A stretch of DNA of 64,000 bases. Origin: MGML01 sp034416335. Lineage in GTDB: Bacteria; Chloroflexota; Dehalococcoidia; Dehalococcoidales; UBA2162. Below the pieces are notes generated by a model. That model made no database searches and was not told the origin of the DNA. It was given only the letters and a program-made list of their open reading frames with translations. Position 1 is the stretch's first letter, and each line of letters starts with the position of its first letter. A program made the translations under genes and the position numbers. Of this stretch, positions 43,452 to 52,694 are shown piece after piece. The stretch covers positions 186,001 through 250,000 of the forward strand of contig DAOULV010000003.1 in assembly GCA_034416335.1 (NCBI GenBank), read 5' to 3'.

Positions 43452-44423
43452 TTACTCGGCCAGACCGAGTATATCACTCAATTCTTTCGCGGTATATTTG
43501 CCCGGATGTTCACGATTGGCTGCCATCTCCAGTGTGATATTCAGCAGTTTCTCGTTTATCGGCGCCTTCCTGCCAATGCTGGCAGCCAGGCGCACAACCT
43601 CGCCGTTCATAAAATCGGTTTCCACGGTACCCTGTTCCCGGGCCAGACTCTGCCAGGTTGAACTCTGGGCTTCGGAAGGAATGCTTCCCTTTAACGGCTC
43701 ACTAATTTCCGGCCATTCTTTACCCACCTGTTCCTGCGAAATCCAGTGTATTCCAACTTCATCCAGCAGGTCCGACAGCTCTTTCTGAGCCGCCCTCATA
43801 ATATGCCCTATCTCACCCCACCCTGCGTTGGTAATCGCTCCGACGGCATTCCCCAGGTTCGCCATCAGCTTACCCCATTTATAGGGAATAACATCGTCGG
43901 TGGTACGAACGTAGAAACTCGCCTTCCGAAGCTGTTCGGCTACCATCTCGGCAAGCTCATCTTTACCTTCAGGATAGCGTCCTATAATAAACCACCCCGG
44001 TGGATCCCGCCGCGCTATTATTTCCCCGTCCGTCAGGTAGACGGAGCCGACTCTTACCATCGCGCCGTAGACACGCGGAAAGAAACCTGACACAATATCC
44101 TCGTTCCGGATACCGTTCTGAAAGCAAAAAACAGGCACATCATCCACAACATTCTTCAGGTCTTTCATAGCGCCTTCGGTATTTTGTCCTTTCATCGTCA
44201 GGCATACGGCATCGTCGGGGCCGAATTCTATCTGTCCGGGTCCGGTGACCGCCGGTATTTTCAGGTACTCAATACCGGAGGGTGCAATAAATTTCAATCC
44301 GTTCCTGTTAATGGCATTTACATGACCGGGACGTCCAACCAGTAATACGTCCTGGCCAGTCCTTGCCAGGTGCCCTCCCATAACACATCCTATTCCACCC
44401 GCACCGTAAATAATAATTCTCAT
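43452..44423 (-). CDS. Ketopantoate reductase family protein (PanE/ApbA)
   Basis: This 323-residue NADP-dependent reductase has the Rossmann motif IIYGAGGIGCVMGGHLA at the very N-terminus. Mid-region VCLTMKGQNTEGA and FCFQNGIRNED match the ApbA N-terminal domain. VIPYKWGKLMANLGNAVGAI contains the conserved Lys of the active site. The C-terminal helical domain is complete. It would reduce 2-dehydropantoate in coenzyme A synthesis. The family also contains 2-oxo-acid and other reductases, and no other pantothenate gene is nearby. It is convergent with tatA and divergent from glpK. Confidence 0.85.
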   Translation of the reverse strand: MRIIIYGAGGIGCVMGGHLARTGQDVLLVGRPGHVNAINRNGLKFIAPSGIEYLKIPAVTGPGQIEFGPDDAVCLTMKGQNTEGAMKDLKNVVDDVPVFCFQNGIRNEDIVSGFFPRVYGAMVRVGSVYLTDGEIIARRDPPGWFIIGRYPEGKDELAEMVAEQLRKASFYVRTTDDVIPYKWGKLMANLGNAVGAITNAGWGEIGHIMRAAQKELSDLLDEVGIHWISQEQVGKEWPEISEPLKGSIPSEAQSSTWQSLAREQGTVETDFMNGEVVRLAASIGRKAPINEKLLNITLEMAANREHPGKYTAKELSDILGLAE

Positions 44424-44565
44424 AACAGCCCTCCGGATTTTCTATAAAAATTCTGGCATAAACAACGCATCTAATGCAATTTTCTACGGTACTGCACCGG
44501 TTGTGTAGCATCACAGTTCGTGTTACTCTATTGACTATATTATTCAGCCCTTACGTAAGTAAACG

Positions 44566-46065
44566 ATGACAGAAAAATACATACTGGCCATAGACCAGGG
44601 TACAACGGCAAGCACGGCTTTAGTTATCGATGCCGATGGCAGCGTGGTCTCCAGCGTTTCGAGGGAAATCGGTCGTTTGTTTCCTCAGCCAGGATGGGTG
44701 GAACAGGACCCTGGCGAGCTTTATCAGTCGATATTATCGGTTGCCGGTGAAGCAATCGAAACAGGCGGAATTTCTTCAAGCGATATAAAATGCCTGGGGA
44801 TTACCAACCAGCGTGAAACGACACTGGTATGGGACAGGCACACCGGAAAGCCGGTCGGCAACGCCATAGGCTGGCAGTGCCGGCGTACCGCACCGCTGTG
44901 TGAAGAACTGAAACAGAGAGGACTGGCGCAGTCCATACAGGAAAAGACAGGACTGATTATAGACGCATATTTTTCAGCTACAAAGATACGCTGGCTTTTG
45001 GATAATACTCCAGACGGACAGGAACGCGCTGAAAAAAGCGACCTGCTCTTCGGTACGGTGGATACCTGGCTGGTATGGAACCTTACCGGAGGGAAAGTCC
45101 ACGTTACCGATTACAGCAATGCCTCGCGGACTATGCTGTACAACATCCATACCCTCGAGTGGGATAAGGAACTCCTTGAAATCCTGAATATACCTGAATG
45201 CCTGCTTCCGAAAGTCGTCCCTTCCAGCCGGATATACGGTGAAACTGAAGGAGGTTTGGTGGGCAATGGGAAGATACCCATCGGCTCGATAGCGGGAGAC
45301 CAGCAGGCAGCTCTTTTCGGACAGGCCTGTTATGATACGGGCTCGGCAAAAAACACCTACGGCACGGGCTCGTTCGTCCTCCTGAATACGGGGACACATC
45401 CTGTCAGGTCCGAAAAAGGACTGGTAACTACCCTTGCCTGGGGAGTAAACGATGAAGTTATATACGCGATGGAAGGCAGTATATTCGTTACCGGCGCAGC
45501 CGTCCAGTGGCTGCGTGACGGCCTGGGGATAATAACTAAAGCCGCCGAGACAGAGAATATGGCTCTTTCGGTAGATGATACCGGCGGAGTCTATTTTGTC
45601 CCTGCATTTTCCGGTATGGGAGCCCCTTACTGGGACATGTACGCCCGGGGGACAATAGTCGGCCTGACTCAGGGCACTACCAGGAACCACCTGGTCAGAG
45701 CCGCGCTTGAATCTATTGCCTACCAGACGAGGGACGTTATTGAAGCGATGGGTGCCGAAGCCGGACTCAGTATATCGATGCTGCGGGTGGACGGCGGTGG
45801 TTCTGCTAACAGGTTTACGATGCAGTTTCAATCGGATATCCTCAGAATTCCGATACAGGTCTCGGCAATAGCTGAAACAACGGCGCTGGGCGCCGGCTAC
45901 CTGGCAGGGCTGGCAACAGGATTCTGGAAAGATACATCGGATATATCACAGAAATGGCGGGCTTCGGTTACCTATGAACCCGGTATGTCCGATGACCGCA
46001 GGGATGAGATGTATGGTCGATGGAAGCGCGCCATAGAGAAGGCCAGGGACTGGGCCGAAGATTAA
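44566..46065 (+). CDS. glpK: Glycerol kinase
   Basis: This 499-residue FGGY kinase has the N-terminal AIDQGTTASTALV phosphate loop and QPGWVEQDP. GITNQRETT, GYLAGLATGFW and GTIVGLTQGTTRNHL are also GlpK hallmarks. Length equals E. coli GlpK. It makes glycerol-3-phosphate from glycerol and ATP. It is followed after 14 nt by glpD, so an operon is clear. No glycerol facilitator or GlpR is adjacent. No Shine-Dalgarno is evident before ATG 44566. Confidence 0.95.
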   Translation: MTEKYILAIDQGTTASTALVIDADGSVVSSVSREIGRLFPQPGWVEQDPGELYQSILSVAGEAIETGGISSSDIKCLGITNQRETTLVWDRHTGKPVGNAIGWQCRRTAPLCEELKQRGLAQSIQEKTGLIIDAYFSATKIRWLLDNTPDGQERAEKSDLLFGTVDTWLVWNLTGGKVHVTDYSNASRTMLYNIHTLEWDKELLEILNIPECLLPKVVPSSRIYGETEGGLVGNGKIPIGSIAGDQQAALFGQACYDTGSAKNTYGTGSFVLLNTGTHPVRSEKGLVTTLAWGVNDEVIYAMEGSIFVTGAAVQWLRDGLGIITKAAETENMALSVDDTGGVYFVPAFSGMGAPYWDMYARGTIVGLTQGTTRNHLVRAALESIAYQTRDVIEAMGAEAGLSISMLRVDGGGSANRFTMQFQSDILRIPIQVSAIAETTALGAGYLAGLATGFWKDTSDISQKWRASVTYEPGMSDDRRDEMYGRWKRAIEKARDWAED

Positions 46066-46079
46066 CCGGAGGATAAAGC

Positions 46080-47690
46080 TTGAAAAGAGATTTCGATAAA
46101 GTAAACACCCAGACTTTTGATCTGGCCGTCATCGGCGGAGGTATTGTCGGTACAGGAATCGCCCGGGATGCAGCGCTCCGCGGAATAAAGACCCTTCTGG
46201 TAGATAAAGAAGATTACGGTTACGGGACCACATCGACCTCAACCCGGCTGGTCCACGGAGGTTTTCGCTATCTCCGACAGCTCGAATTCGGACTTGTCAG
46301 GCAGGATATGAGGGAAAGAGAGATACTTCTGCATATCGCACCTCACCTTGTTCATCCCCTTCCTTTTCTGATGCCTATTACCAGCTTCAGGGACAGAGTA
46401 ATAATGGCGCTGGGAATGCGGCTATACGACATCCTGTCCTTCGATAAAAGCCTGCCGTCATATCATTATCATTCCAGGAAAAAGACCCTGGAAATAGAAC
46501 CCGGTCTGGTAATAGATAATCTTAGAGGTTCATATCATTTCTATGACTGCCAGATACCTTTTGCCGAGAGACTCTGTATTGAAAATATCCTGAGTGCCAC
46601 CGGACATGGGGCAATAGTGCTAAACCACGCAAAATGCTCGGAAATCCGTAAAGAAGGCGACACAGTTACCGGAATCCTAATCGAAGACACACTTACGGGA
46701 AACTCGTACGATGTTTCTACCCGAATGGTGATAAACGCTGCCGGACCCTGGATGGATATCGTTCACGGTAAACTCGATACCGGGTCGGAGCCGATGATGA
46801 GGAGAACTAAAGGCATTCACCTGGTGACTCCAAGTATATCGGAGAAAGCTAACGTCCTTTTCTCACATTCGGACGGACGTCTCTTTTTCGTTATTCCGTG
46901 GGAAGGTTACTCACTTATCGGGACCACCGATACCGACTACAGTGATGATTCGGATACCGTAGCCGCTGATATCGAAGACGTCGACTATCTTTTGAAAGAA
47001 GTAGGAAGAGCTTTCCCCGGTTTGAAAAAAGAAGATATATATTATGCATTTGCCGGACTAAGAGCTCTTGCCGGTTCTCCTGACGGCAGTGCCTCGAATG
47101 TCACCCGGGGTCACAGACTGATAGACCATGAGAAAACGGACGGTATTAAAGGAGCAATATCCATCGTCGGCGGAAAACTCACCGGATACAGGGCTGTATC
47201 GGAAGAGACGGTGGATACCGTTGCCGAGAAACTGGGCATCGATAAATCCTGTATAACCGCAAAAACGCCTTTACCGGGTGCCCCTGCCTTATTACCCGAA
47301 GAACTGGCGGAAATAGCTGAAGAAAAAGAGTTCTCTGTTGAAACGATAACCCATCTTCACAACCTCTATGGTTCACGACTCAGGCAGGTCATCGATATGG
47401 CGGAAAAAGACCCTAAAGGGAAGCAGCAGATATGCCCCCACTCCAATGATATCATCGCCCAGATATGGCACGCAGTCGAAAATGAACAGGCACTTACTCC
47501 TGCCGATTTTCTGCTCCGCCGGAGCTTTACCGGTCTGGCTTCCTGCCTCGGACTTGACGCTGTCGATAAGGTCGCGACAGAGATGGGAGGGCTGCTGGGA
47601 TGGAACAAGAACGAGCAGAAGAAACAGGCGGACGAATACCGGGATTACGTCTCACTTCTACAACGCTTCAAGAATCCCTCCAAGAACTGA
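46080..47690 (+). CDS. glpD: FAD-dependent glycerol-3-phosphate dehydrogenase
   Basis: This 536-residue enzyme starts at TTG 46080 with CCGGAGGA upstream. The FAD motif is AVIGGGIVGTGIARDAALRG, followed by STSTRLVHGGFRYL, the GlpD signature. A C-terminal helical domain (about 390-530) is present. It oxidises glycerol-3-phosphate to dihydroxyacetone phosphate and passes electrons to quinone at the membrane. It shares an operon with glpK. The stop is TGA, which shows that UGA serves as a normal stop in this genome. Confidence 0.94.
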   Translation: MKRDFDKVNTQTFDLAVIGGGIVGTGIARDAALRGIKTLLVDKEDYGYGTTSTSTRLVHGGFRYLRQLEFGLVRQDMREREILLHIAPHLVHPLPFLMPITSFRDRVIMALGMRLYDILSFDKSLPSYHYHSRKKTLEIEPGLVIDNLRGSYHFYDCQIPFAERLCIENILSATGHGAIVLNHAKCSEIRKEGDTVTGILIEDTLTGNSYDVSTRMVINAAGPWMDIVHGKLDTGSEPMMRRTKGIHLVTPSISEKANVLFSHSDGRLFFVIPWEGYSLIGTTDTDYSDDSDTVAADIEDVDYLLKEVGRAFPGLKKEDIYYAFAGLRALAGSPDGSASNVTRGHRLIDHEKTDGIKGAISIVGGKLTGYRAVSEETVDTVAEKLGIDKSCITAKTPLPGAPALLPEELAEIAEEKEFSVETITHLHNLYGSRLRQVIDMAEKDPKGKQQICPHSNDIIAQIWHAVENEQALTPADFLLRRSFTGLASCLGLDAVDKVATEMGGLLGWNKNEQKKQADEYRDYVSLLQRFKNPSKN

Positions 47691-47936
47691 CAGGTCGATA
47701 GAGTCTTTGACACTTTACCTTTATCCTGATAGAATATGAGCGATTTTATTCCCGAAGGCTCTGGTTAACACGAGACTTTTCGACCAGTGAGAATAGGAGT
47801 AAGAAAATCAAATATCAGCCTCCTTCTCCGGGCACCCCTGCCCCTCACCTTAAGCTGCGATTGGCAGTCAATTAATTCAATAAGGACTTAACCGCCTTAT
47901 TGTCTTCAGAGCTGTTTTCAGAGGAGAATCGCCTAT

Positions 47937-49133
47937 ATGCAAGAAGCAAGCATTTCCTGTCAAAATGTCTGGAAGGTCTTCGGTCCCAATCCCTCGAGTG
48001 TGCTCGAACTTTCCGAAGATAACCTGGATAAGCAGGAAATACTGGAGCAGACCGGTCATGTTCTTGCTGTCCGGGATGTCTCTTTCGACGTTGAACCGAA
48101 CGAAATATTCGTTGTTATGGGTCTTTCCGGAAGCGGTAAATCAACTCTTGTCCGCTGCATAAACCGCCTTATCGAGCCAACAAGCGGAAAAATCCTCATC
48201 GATGGCATCGACGTTGCCCAGATGGATAAAGAGGAACTGAGACAACTCCGTCGTCACAAACTCAGCATGGTATTTCAGAACTTCGGACTGCTCCCCCACC
48301 GCAGCGTTCAGGAAAATGTAGGCTTCGGACTTGAAATCCGCGGGGAACGCGGCAAGTCCCGGGAAGAGAAAATCAAAAATGCCCTCGAGCTGGTCGGTCT
48401 GCACGGCTGGGGAAAGAGCATGATTCACGAACTAAGCGGCGGGATGCAGCAGAGAGTAGGCCTGGCGCGTGCCCTGGCATCCGACCCGGAAATAATGCTG
48501 ATGGATGAGCCTTTCAGTGCCCTCGACCCGCTCATCAGACGGCAGATGCAGGATGAGTTCATCAATCTCAGGGATACCGTAAGTAAAACGGTTGTGTTTA
48601 TCACTCATGACCTTGCAGAAGCCCTGAAACTCGGCCACCGCATCGCCATTATGAAGGATGGAGTCGTTGTACAGATCGGCACTCCGATGGATATTGTGGC
48701 CAATCCTGCCGATGATTATGTTAAGGAGTTTGTCAGGGATGTTTCACGCGGCGATGTTTTACCGGCAAGCAGTATTATGCAAAGGCCGTCGGTAAGAATC
48801 AGGGAAGGAGCCGATCTGGAATCGGTTCTTAATGATATGAAAAACAGGGAAGCCGATGTTGCTTTTGTTACCGATAATTTCGGCAGGATGAAAGGCATAG
48901 TTACCGCACCGCAGGCAGAAGCATCCCTTGAGGAAGGAATTAAAAAAGTTGATGACATCCTGCAGACGGAATATCCGCAGGCATCTTCTGACAATACTTT
49001 AACCGAATGTCTGCCATTAATAGCCGAAGGAGATATCCCGCTGTTAATCCTCGACGATAATGAGCATCTCCTGGGTGTAATTACCAGGAAAGATCTTATC
49101 GATGCAATCCAGACCGAAAGCGGAGAGGAATAA
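47937..49133 (+). CDS. proV: Glycine betaine/proline ABC transporter ATP-binding protein with CBS pair
   Basis: This 398-residue ATPase has Walker A GLSGSGKST, signature LSGGMQQRVGLARAL and Walker B MLMDEPFSALDP. The N-terminal extension and the ABC domain match the ProV/OpuAA family. Two CBS modules lie at about 285-390 (MQRPSVRIREGADLESVL, then LLGVITRKDLIDAI); in OpuA such pairs sense ionic strength. ATG 47937 follows GAGGAGA. It precedes the permease (33-nt gap) and binding-protein genes. Role: osmolyte uptake under high salinity. Confidence 0.94.
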   Translation: MQEASISCQNVWKVFGPNPSSVLELSEDNLDKQEILEQTGHVLAVRDVSFDVEPNEIFVVMGLSGSGKSTLVRCINRLIEPTSGKILIDGIDVAQMDKEELRQLRRHKLSMVFQNFGLLPHRSVQENVGFGLEIRGERGKSREEKIKNALELVGLHGWGKSMIHELSGGMQQRVGLARALASDPEIMLMDEPFSALDPLIRRQMQDEFINLRDTVSKTVVFITHDLAEALKLGHRIAIMKDGVVVQIGTPMDIVANPADDYVKEFVRDVSRGDVLPASSIMQRPSVRIREGADLESVLNDMKNREADVAFVTDNFGRMKGIVTAPQAEASLEEGIKKVDDILQTEYPQASSDNTLTECLPLIAEGDIPLLILDDNEHLLGVITRKDLIDAIQTESGEE

Positions 49134-49166
49134 AAACAACCGGCAGGAACGGTTGAGAAATTTCAT

Positions 49167-50219
49167 ATGACAATCGATAATAATACCCAATCTGAAAAAC
49201 AGAACCTCTGGCAGCGGTTAACCGCCGGTAAAGGTGATAAAAGAATACCGACGCCCGTGAAATTCCTTATCTGGCTGATAATACTTGCTGTTCTTCTTGT
49301 TATTACTATCGCCCTGTATAACAATGTCCCTGCGGATACAGAACCGGGAGTTGCCATTGATTTTCCTGAAGAACTCGATTACGGCTGGAACGCCATTAAA
49401 TGGATAGACAGTATCGTAGACTGGGTAGTAATACACTGGGAACCGTTCTTTGACTTTATTCTGTCTATAATAGTAGGGATATTAATTCCTTTCCGTGATT
49501 TTCTCCTCTGGCTGCCCTGGTGGCTGGTTATCGTTTTCGTAACATTCGCTGCCTGGCGTATGGTTAGTAAATGGTTCGCCCTTATCGCAGCTGCTTTCAT
49601 GCTGTTTATGCTTTTCATGGGCTTACACGACTTTACGATGATGACCCTGGCTATCGTCCTTACGGCAACTCTGCTGTGTGTTATTACTGGTATGCCGATA
49701 GGAATACTGGCGGCTAAAAACGAGCGTTTCGATAATATATTAAGGCCTATACTCGATATGATGCAGACGATGCCCAGCTTTGTCTACCTGATTCCCGCTT
49801 TAATGCTATTCGGTCTTGGAATGACTCCGGCTATTATGGCAACCTGCATCTACTCGATACCGCCCATAATCCGCCTGACCAACCTGGGTATTCGGCAGGT
49901 TGATTCGAATGTAGTAGAAGCAGGAAAGGCATTCGGTTCCACTACATGGCAGCTATTAACCAAGGTACAGGTACCGCTGGCAATGCCGACAATCCTGGCG
50001 GGGCTGAACCAGACGATTATGATGGCCCTGGCTATGGTGGTACTGGCATCTATGATCGGCGCCAGCGGTCTTGGCGAGGAGGTACTCAGGGGAATCGCCC
50101 GGGTAGAGCCGGGAAGAGGCTTCGTGGGCGGAACGGCTATCGTATTTACGGCAATAATACTTGACCGTATCAGCCAAGGATTTGCAAAAAGACCTGAAAC
50201 CCAGCGCAGTACTTACTGA
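49167..50219 (+). CDS. proW: Glycine betaine/proline ABC transporter permease
   Basis: This 350-residue membrane protein has about seven helices, the first near residue 30, two more before 130 and the BPD_transp_1 core from about 150. The EAA-loop region is SNVVEAGKAFGSTTWQLLTKVQVPLAMP, given here by its ends. GASGLGEEVLRGIARVEPGRG is a ProW-type signature. The N-terminal extension resembles that of ProW. It lies between proV and proX in one operon. The stop is TGA. Confidence 0.93.
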   Translation: MTIDNNTQSEKQNLWQRLTAGKGDKRIPTPVKFLIWLIILAVLLVITIALYNNVPADTEPGVAIDFPEELDYGWNAIKWIDSIVDWVVIHWEPFFDFILSIIVGILIPFRDFLLWLPWWLVIVFVTFAAWRMVSKWFALIAAAFMLFMLFMGLHDFTMMTLAIVLTATLLCVITGMPIGILAAKNERFDNILRPILDMMQTMPSFVYLIPALMLFGLGMTPAIMATCIYSIPPIIRLTNLGIRQVDSNVVEAGKAFGSTTWQLLTKVQVPLAMPTILAGLNQTIMMALAMVVLASMIGASGLGEEVLRGIARVEPGRGFVGGTAIVFTAIILDRISQGFAKRPETQRSTY

Positions 50220-50389
50220 CGGGGTTGTATCATATACGATACTAATATATAATGACAAAATGCTAAAAATATGATATCGAAGCGGAAGGAGGTGAAACAT
50301 CTTTTAGTACCGAATTATCGGTTCACGTTTAATTATTTACTCATTCCAAACCGGTAATTTATATATATAAAAAGGAGGTCAGATCAAGT

Positions 50390-51433
50390 ATGAAAATCAA
50401 GTTTCATTTGAAACGCACCTTGTTTCTCGTAATGGCACTCGTTCTCGCAGTATCGTTGGTCGCGGGTTGCGGAGGCGGAGAAACAACGAAAGAAGAAAAA
50501 CCGACCATAAAACTCGGTGACACCCAGTTTGAATCTCTCTGGATAATCGATGCGATTTCAGAGTATATCATTACCGAAGGATATGGATATCCGGTTGAGA
50601 TTATTCAGATGACCACACCCATCGCTCAGGTGTCTCTGGCAAACGGAGATATTGATATCTGGGTAGAGTTGTGGCAGCAGAACTGGATTGACAACTACAA
50701 CGAAGAGGTTGGTAAGGGGAATATCATAAACGGCGGTCAGATATATGAAGGCGGCCCCCAGTTCTGGGTAATACCCACGTGGGTCCACGAACAGTACGAC
50801 ATCAATACTGTCACGGACTTGAAAGACCACTGGGAACTGTTCAAGGACCCTGAAGACCCGTCCAAAGGCCTGTTCTTGAACTGTATCGTAGGCTGGCAGT
50901 GCGAAGCAATAAATACTGTCAAGATGGAAGCCTACGGACTCGATAAATACTACAACATAATAGATCCGGGTAGTTCCGGAGCTCTGGAAGCAGCCCTGGC
51001 CGGCCCACAGAAGAAGAATGAACCGGTATTCGGTTATTACTGGGCACCTACAGCTCTGATGGGAATGTACGACTGGTATGTACTCGAAGAACCTGAATAC
51101 AATGCCGATGTCTGGGCTAAGATAATTGCCGCTAAAGATGATGCCAGTTTGAGGCCACTCAGTGAAGCCTGCGCCTATGAAACTTTGCCTATCGACAAAG
51201 GTTACCACAAGACTCTCCCTGACATAGCACCCGATGTCAAGACCATGATGGATAAGATGATGGTAGGTCTTGAAGCTTTGAACAGGACAGCCGCCTGGTC
51301 TAAAGAAAACGAGGTTCAGGATTATACCGATGCTGCTATCTGGTATCTCAACAACTATGAAAGTACCTGGAAGACCTGGGTAACCGAGGATGCGTATAAC
51401 AAGATAAAGAAAGCACTCGAAGCTGAAATGTAA
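50390..51433 (+). CDS. proX: Glycine betaine-binding lipoprotein
   Basis: This 347-residue binding protein has a signal ending in the lipobox VAGC, so it is lipid-anchored. The OpuAC-type domain begins at TIKLGDTQFESLWIIDAI and contains NGDIDIWVELWQQNW and other tryptophans expected in the aromatic box for quaternary ammonium ligands. AAAAGGAGGTC lies 9-10 nt before the ATG. A 170-bp gap separates it from proW. A strong terminator follows. Ligand could be glycine betaine, proline betaine or choline. Confidence 0.92.
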   Translation: MKIKFHLKRTLFLVMALVLAVSLVAGCGGGETTKEEKPTIKLGDTQFESLWIIDAISEYIITEGYGYPVEIIQMTTPIAQVSLANGDIDIWVELWQQNWIDNYNEEVGKGNIINGGQIYEGGPQFWVIPTWVHEQYDINTVTDLKDHWELFKDPEDPSKGLFLNCIVGWQCEAINTVKMEAYGLDKYYNIIDPGSSGALEAALAGPQKKNEPVFGYYWAPTALMGMYDWYVLEEPEYNADVWAKIIAAKDDASLRPLSEACAYETLPIDKGYHKTLPDIAPDVKTMMDKMMVGLEALNRTAAWSKENEVQDYTDAAIWYLNNYESTWKTWVTEDAYNKIKKALEAEM

Positions 51434-51471
51434 TCTCAGCCAACCTGAAAATTGAATATTTTTTAGACGTG

Positions 51472-51503
51472 AGGGAGAGAGGACAAAACCTCTCTCCCTT
51501 TTG
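51472..51503 (+). terminator. Rho-independent terminator after proX
   Basis: AGGGAGAGAGG / CCTCTCTCCCT, 11 bp with a 6-nt loop, is followed by TTTTG, 38 nt after the proX stop. Confidence 0.92.
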
Positions 51504-51533
51504 TGTCAATCTCCCGTATTCAGGTCAACCTTC

Positions 51534-51716
51534 GGTACTATTTGTACTTGGATGTGATTTTCGTTTTAACTCCTTTATCTCCCTCGAATAGTTGCCGTAT
51601 TCAGCAGAAATATCTCAATTGTTTGACGGAAAAGTTTTCCGGTCACCGTTAATGGTTCTGGCCGGAAGGGATGCTGGGGGTAAGGCATATGTAAACAACC
51701 AAATATCAACAGAACC
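51534..51716. repeat. MITE-like repeat, copy 5 (shortened)
   Basis: This 183-bp copy runs from GGTACTATTTGTACTTGGAT to AAATATCAACAGAACC. It keeps the first hairpin region (decayed) and the TTCCGGTCACCGTTAATGG / CTGGCCGGAA part of the third, but not the GAGAGAGGGGC hairpin. No target duplication is seen, so it is probably older. Confidence 0.75.
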
Positions 51717-51914
51717 GTTATTCCCACTTCCCGGATTCAAAATGATACCTACCACTTTTTCTGTTTATTTCCATATACCCACATCACTCTACTCGTCAAA
51801 GTGTTCACTTCCTTGATGTAGTGTGATAATCTGGTATAAATCCATAAGGTTAGTTAAACTTCGGTCTGAGATAATATCATCGACCAATTGAACTGGAGAG
51901 AGAGAATATATATC

Positions 51915-52694
51915 GTGGTCAGTCTAAACGAGCTTGTTTCCGGCTTTAAAAAGCTGGGACTCAAACCGGGTGATACCGTGATGGTCCACAGTTCTTATAA
52001 ATCTTTCGGTGGGGTTGAAGGCGGTCCCCAGACAGTAATAGATGCTCTGTTAACCGTATTAACTCCCGAAGGAACACTACTGATGCCAGCTTTTACATTG
52101 TCTTTCTGCGAGCAGTTCAATGAAACCGGCAAAGGTTTATTCGACCTGAATAATTCACCATCGGAAAACGTAGGTATACTGGCAGAATTCCTTAGAAAGA
52201 TGCCCGCGACAAAACGAAGTGCCGATCCTATACACTCGGTCTCAGCTTACGGTAAACTTGCCGACGAACTAACTACTATTACCGATAAAAGTACTTTCGG
52301 TAAAGACTCGGTATACGGTAAACTTCACAGGTTAAATGCCTGGATAATGTCTCTCGGTGTCAACTACACAAGCGGTGGCAACTTCGTCCATTATGTCGAA
52401 GAACTGCTGGGAGTCGATTACAGGTACTACAAGGATTTTTCAGGTGAAATTGTAATCGATGGTGAAAAACACCTGGATACATTCACCTATTATGTGAGGG
52501 ATCGTGAAAGGAATCTGAAAACCAATGTCGAACCTCTCGGTAAGATTCTCGAAGAAAAAGGCCTGGTGAATATTACCAAGATAGGTAAGAGTACCATAAA
52601 AATGTTTAGAACTCAGGATATTTTCAGGATCGAAACCGAGGAGATAAAGAAGAATCCGCTGTTTATGTTCCAGGATTCCTCCGGGAGTGAATAA
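51915..52694 (+). CDS. AAC(3)-family N-acetyltransferase
   Basis: This 259-residue protein has the family N-terminal LKPGDTVMVHSSYKSFGGVEGGPQTVIDALL and central sections, quoted by GTLLMPAFTLSF and RSADPIHSVSAYG. The start is placed at GTG 51915 by comparison with family N-termini; TTG 51888 is possible. AAC(3)-type proteins are named for aminoglycoside resistance. Here the gene overlaps an M28-like gene by one base at the head of a polysaccharide locus, so acetylation of an amino sugar or another glycan precursor is more likely. Not evidence for drug resistance. Confidence 0.8.
   Translation: MVSLNELVSGFKKLGLKPGDTVMVHSSYKSFGGVEGGPQTVIDALLTVLTPEGTLLMPAFTLSFCEQFNETGKGLFDLNNSPSENVGILAEFLRKMPATKRSADPIHSVSAYGKLADELTTITDKSTFGKDSVYGKLHRLNAWIMSLGVNYTSGGNFVHYVEELLGVDYRYYKDFSGEIVIDGEKHLDTFTYYVRDRERNLKTNVEPLGKILEEKGLVNITKIGKSTIKMFRTQDIFRIETEEIKKNPLFMFQDSSGSE

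Larger units (their letters stand above)
51434..51914. other. Intergenic region with terminator and MITE-like repeat
   Basis: This 481-bp gap contains the proX terminator (51472-51503), repeat copy 5 (51534-51716) and about 170 bp of AT-rich sequence. The AT-rich part presumably carries the promoter of the surface-glycan locus. No ORF of note is present. Confidence 0.6.

Noticed and set aside
47811..47870. Possible further copy of the MITE-like repeat (CCTGCCCCTCACCTTAA)
   Set aside because: Only about 15 bases resemble the right end in inverse direction; neither terminus is present.
51915..52694. Aminoglycoside-resistance gene
   Set aside because: Family membership alone does not show resistance, and the context is a surface-glycan locus.
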